Shown in pieces: positions 55,993 to 58,146 of a stretch of 58,146 bases of DNA. Source of the DNA: an uncultured Bacteroides sp. (GTDB lineage Bacteria > Bacteroidota > Bacteroidia > Bacteroidales > Bacteroidaceae); assembly GCA_900553815.1 (NCBI GenBank), contig USEY01000011.1:1-58146 (forward strand), in the 5' to 3' direction. The position numbers and the translations under genes are program-made. The notes under the pieces are model-generated. The model searched no databases and was not told where the DNA came from. It saw only the letters and a program-made list of their open reading frames with translations. Position 1 is the first letter of the stretch. Each line of letters starts with the position of its first letter.

Positions 55993-56532
55993 TCACCTGA
56001 AAAGCAATGCCTTTTCTTTTGCCACCGGCTTCTTCACCAGCGTAAACACCGGCCGCTCATATTCCACCTCATTCAGGAAAAAATGACGATTAAACTTTGG
56101 CTCCCCATCTTTCCAATACATCTTATTGTCAAAACTAAAGTGGTCGATGGTACCGTCACCCCACTTCACGGAGAAAGGAGTATAGTTCCAATCTTTCTCA
56201 CCACGGAAGTAGCCAAACGTCAGGCAGTAACGTCCATCTGGCATCTGAGTAGTCTGTAATCCCATAAATGGAGCATAGATAGCCCGTGTCTGCACCGGTT
56301 TTTCACCCAACTTATACTCTTTTTGTTCGTAAATAGCACGGATATCCTGTTTCAAAATATTGTCCTCGTTTTCCGGATTCAGCAAGTCACATCCAGCGTC
56401 ATCCTGCACATAGATACGAAACTCAATAGGATATATATCCCAAATCGTATGATCTTCCTCATCATTTCCGCATGCCGTGAACAAAGATAAGGCAGTAAGT
56501 AAAAACATGAAAAATACTGATCTTATTTTCAT
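55993..56532 (-). CDS. Hypothetical lipoprotein downstream of the C10 protease
   Basis: A 179-residue lipoprotein (LSLFTACGNDEEDHTIW, Cys at residue 21). The mature part is beta-rich with IEFRIYVQDDAGCDLLNPEN, MPDGRYCLTFGYFRGEKDW and SVKWGDGTIDHFSF. The text 'I-x-F-x-I-Y-V-Q-D-x-x-G-x-D-L-L-x-P' is a recurring Bacteroidetes lipoprotein pattern, but I cannot name the family. It starts 51 bp after the C10 protease stop on the same strand, so it is probably cotranscribed. It could be a partner or inhibitor of that protease, which is a guess from context. Confidence 0.75.
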   Translation of the reverse strand: MKIRSVFFMFLLTALSLFTACGNDEEDHTIWDIYPIEFRIYVQDDAGCDLLNPENEDNILKQDIRAIYEQKEYKLGEKPVQTRAIYAPFMGLQTTQMPDGRYCLTFGYFRGEKDWNYTPFSVKWGDGTIDHFSFDNKMYWKDGEPKFNRHFFLNEVEYERPVFTLVKKPVAKEKALLFR

Positions 56533-56582
56533 AATCGCAACTTTTGTTGATTCATATTATTTAGATAACAAACACGCACTTA

Positions 56583-57995
56583 TTATTTCGGTTGAATTCC
56601 AACCATATCTCGTCTATTTTTATTAAAATAGAAACGACCATCATCTCTATCTACCCAAATATTAGCATCATAATAAAAGCCGTCATATTTTCCATACCAG
56701 CCCCAATTCATATAAAAATACCTGGAATTTGTTATTTCCATATCGCTATCCGCTACTAAAAAGACGAAAGTACCTCCGGGATAGTACTGTTCTGGCATCA
56801 CCATTAATTCATATTCTGTATAATAATCAGAATGATCATACCCTGTAGCTACCCACGCATGTCCTTCATCTCCTTTTGGAGAGAATCCTTCCATTATGAC
56901 AGGCCGATTTTCGTTCAATTCTTTCTCTACAACATCCGCCGAATGTGAAATCAATCGAGTTGTAGAAGCATAACCATATTTTGAGACCAACGCACTTCTA
57001 ACATTATCCAACGAGGCAGGTGTTTGTTTTAGCCCATATTTAGCATGTATGGCATCTCCCAATTCCCGAATAAGCCCTGCTGTTTGAGGAGTAGCATAAT
57101 TATTAGGCATTGCATTCCAATCAAAAGTAGTAGGATATTCATGATACTTCATAACTTGAGCCATAGCAATAGTAGCACAGCCTGCATAAGGATATTCCCC
57201 ATTAATTTGAGGTAATTGAGCATTAAAACCTAATAACTGATCCCATGTCGTAAATACAAAATTATCTTTTTTACTACTTTTATCGTACGTTTTACTACGG
57301 ACTATTGACTGAACCGTATAATCGTACTCAGGGTAGGTCATACTCTGAGCAAGTGAACGGAATCGTTCATAAAAAGGATAAGCAGTTGAAAAATCACAAA
57401 ACAAACATACGCTATAGCCTTCGGACGCCCATTGAAAATAACAAGAGCGCACATAGTCTGCGAATTCATCATCATACTCCTGTCGTGTCTTTACTATCTT
57501 CTTTTCCGGCTCATCAGTTTGCAAATACTTCTTCCAAATATTCTTATACACATACGCGCTGTCAACTGGATAAGCACTAACGGTTTCAATGATAGCACCC
57601 ATATTTTCCATCCAATCATTCAATCCTGCTACATAAGATTTCCCAACAGTAAAATGGCCTTTATCGGAATAGGCCAGTATGGGCATGAAATTCTTTGTAG
57701 CACTAATCAATACAAAGCCCTTATCATCGGCATAATTCACCACATAGATTGCAGGTCTACCTGTATCATCATTTATCACTGATATAGCCTCAATCCTTCT
57801 ATCAGTCGCACGAGTTTTTGCATCATCCCCATAAAAGGAAGCTGCAATTTTCTCTGCTTCAGACATAGAGACAGATGTTACCTCAGCCTGTATTTGTTCT
57901 AATGGAACAATGTCATTAGCAGGAAATACAGAATCGTATTGCTGCTGACAAGCGACCAATAATAACAGGGATAATAAACACACATTCTTTTTCAT
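56583..57995 (-). CDS. C10-family cysteine protease (streptopain-like) lipoprotein
   Basis: A 470-residue lipoprotein protease (LLLLVACQQQ). An N-terminal pro-domain of the Spi/C10 type (residues ~40-180; AISVINDDTGRPAIYVVNYADD type text) precedes the catalytic domain. Catalytic Cys273 is in YPYAGCATIAMAQVMKYHEY and catalytic His379 in EGHAWVATGYDHS, and the C-terminal YFYMNWGWYGKYDGFYY contains the usual Asn-Trp. The ATG at 57995 gives MKKNVCLLSL; an in-frame ATG at 58022 is less likely because the -7 box at 58031-58038 leaves almost no leader. Codons are AT-rich. C10 proteases of gut Bacteroides can act on host or competitor proteins. Confidence 0.92.
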   Translation of the reverse strand: MKKNVCLLSLLLLVACQQQYDSVFPANDIVPLEQIQAEVTSVSMSEAEKIAASFYGDDAKTRATDRRIEAISVINDDTGRPAIYVVNYADDKGFVLISATKNFMPILAYSDKGHFTVGKSYVAGLNDWMENMGAIIETVSAYPVDSAYVYKNIWKKYLQTDEPEKKIVKTRQEYDDEFADYVRSCYFQWASEGYSVCLFCDFSTAYPFYERFRSLAQSMTYPEYDYTVQSIVRSKTYDKSSKKDNFVFTTWDQLLGFNAQLPQINGEYPYAGCATIAMAQVMKYHEYPTTFDWNAMPNNYATPQTAGLIRELGDAIHAKYGLKQTPASLDNVRSALVSKYGYASTTRLISHSADVVEKELNENRPVIMEGFSPKGDEGHAWVATGYDHSDYYTEYELMVMPEQYYPGGTFVFLVADSDMEITNSRYFYMNWGWYGKYDGFYYDANIWVDRDDGRFYFNKNRRDMVGIQPK

Positions 57996-58030
57996 AGGAA
58001 TCTCAATTTTAGAATTTAACAACGGATTTA

Positions 58031-58038
58031 CAAATGTA
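58031..58038 (-). promoter_or_regulatory. -7 promoter box of the C10 protease gene
   Basis: TACATTTG on the minus strand, matching TAnnTTTG. A leader of about 28 nt would reach the ATG at 57995. Confidence 0.55.
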
Positions 58039-58146
58039 TGTATTTACAATAAAGATTCCAATAAAAATCTAAAAAAACATCCACCATCTGCCACGGCTCT
58101 TTCATTTAAAACAACCTCTATAATCCTTGTTATTCTCCGAAAAACC

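Overview
The window looks like a chromosomal segment of a gut Bacteroidaceae (Bacteroides/Phocaeicola type). The reasons are many promoters with the Bacteroidetes -7 box TAnnTTTG, a SusC/SusD pair, a hybrid two-component system (HTCS), many GH92/GH28/GH89 enzymes, lipoproteins with short lipoboxes, and core genes typical of the order. I see no rRNA, tRNA, CRISPR array or intact insertion sequence.

Layout. (1) 1-4.4 kb: a WYL-domain regulator, then a three-gene cassette with its own promoter. It encodes an SMC/RecF-like AAA ATPase, an HNH protein of the TIGR02646/PtuB type, and a third protein with a possible DUF1643-like front half. The first two genes resemble Septu (PtuA/PtuB) phage defence. 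The ATPase frame carries an in-frame amber codon 47 codons before its natural end. (2) 4.4-27.8 kb: mostly housekeeping genes: aroA, an XRE-cupin regulator, a PL8 polysaccharide lyase, an acyl-CoA ligase, luxS and mtnN, a YfhO membrane protein, an arginase-fold protein, a LolC/E-type permease, rbfA, an O-methyltransferase, pyk, aroQ, xerD, an abundant-looking TPR/OmpA-like lipoprotein, a thioredoxin-fold lipoprotein that lacks its CxxC, and a YifB/ComM ATPase. A promoter-hairpin-U-tract unit at about 15.6-15.76 kb may be a small RNA. (3) 27.9-37.2 kb: a minus-strand polysaccharide-utilisation segment: SusC, SusD, a markedly AT-rich lipoprotein of unknown function, and a GH92. (4) 38.5-53.7 kb: an aquaporin on the plus strand, then a minus-strand block. 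In transcription order this is HTCS (own promoter), then GH89, an HGSNAT-like membrane acetyltransferase, GH92, GH28, GH28 and a histidine phosphatase. (5) 53.9-58 kb: an ADP-forming acyl-CoA synthetase, a small lipoprotein and a C10 (streptopain-like) protease.

How the genes work together. The HTCS probably senses a glycan fragment in the periplasm and activates the adjacent hydrolase operon, and perhaps the SusCD operon. The GH89 and HGSNAT-like pair copies the two consecutive steps of lysosomal heparan-sulfate breakdown, acetylation of terminal glucosamine followed by removal of alpha-GlcNAc. This suggests transmembrane acetylation that uses cytoplasmic acetyl-CoA to make a periplasmic sugar end cleavable. 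LuxS and MtnN together recycle S-adenosylhomocysteine.

Intergenic DNA is unusually structured. Five short tandem arrays (14-, 21- or 22-bp period) each begin with an inverted half unit. Two of them, 11 kb apart, share the same 22-bp unit. A separate dispersed repeat of about 110-130 bp occurs three times, and a 30-bp inverted repeat resembling a BIME follows the aquaporin gene. No computation was run; all calls come from reading the sequence.
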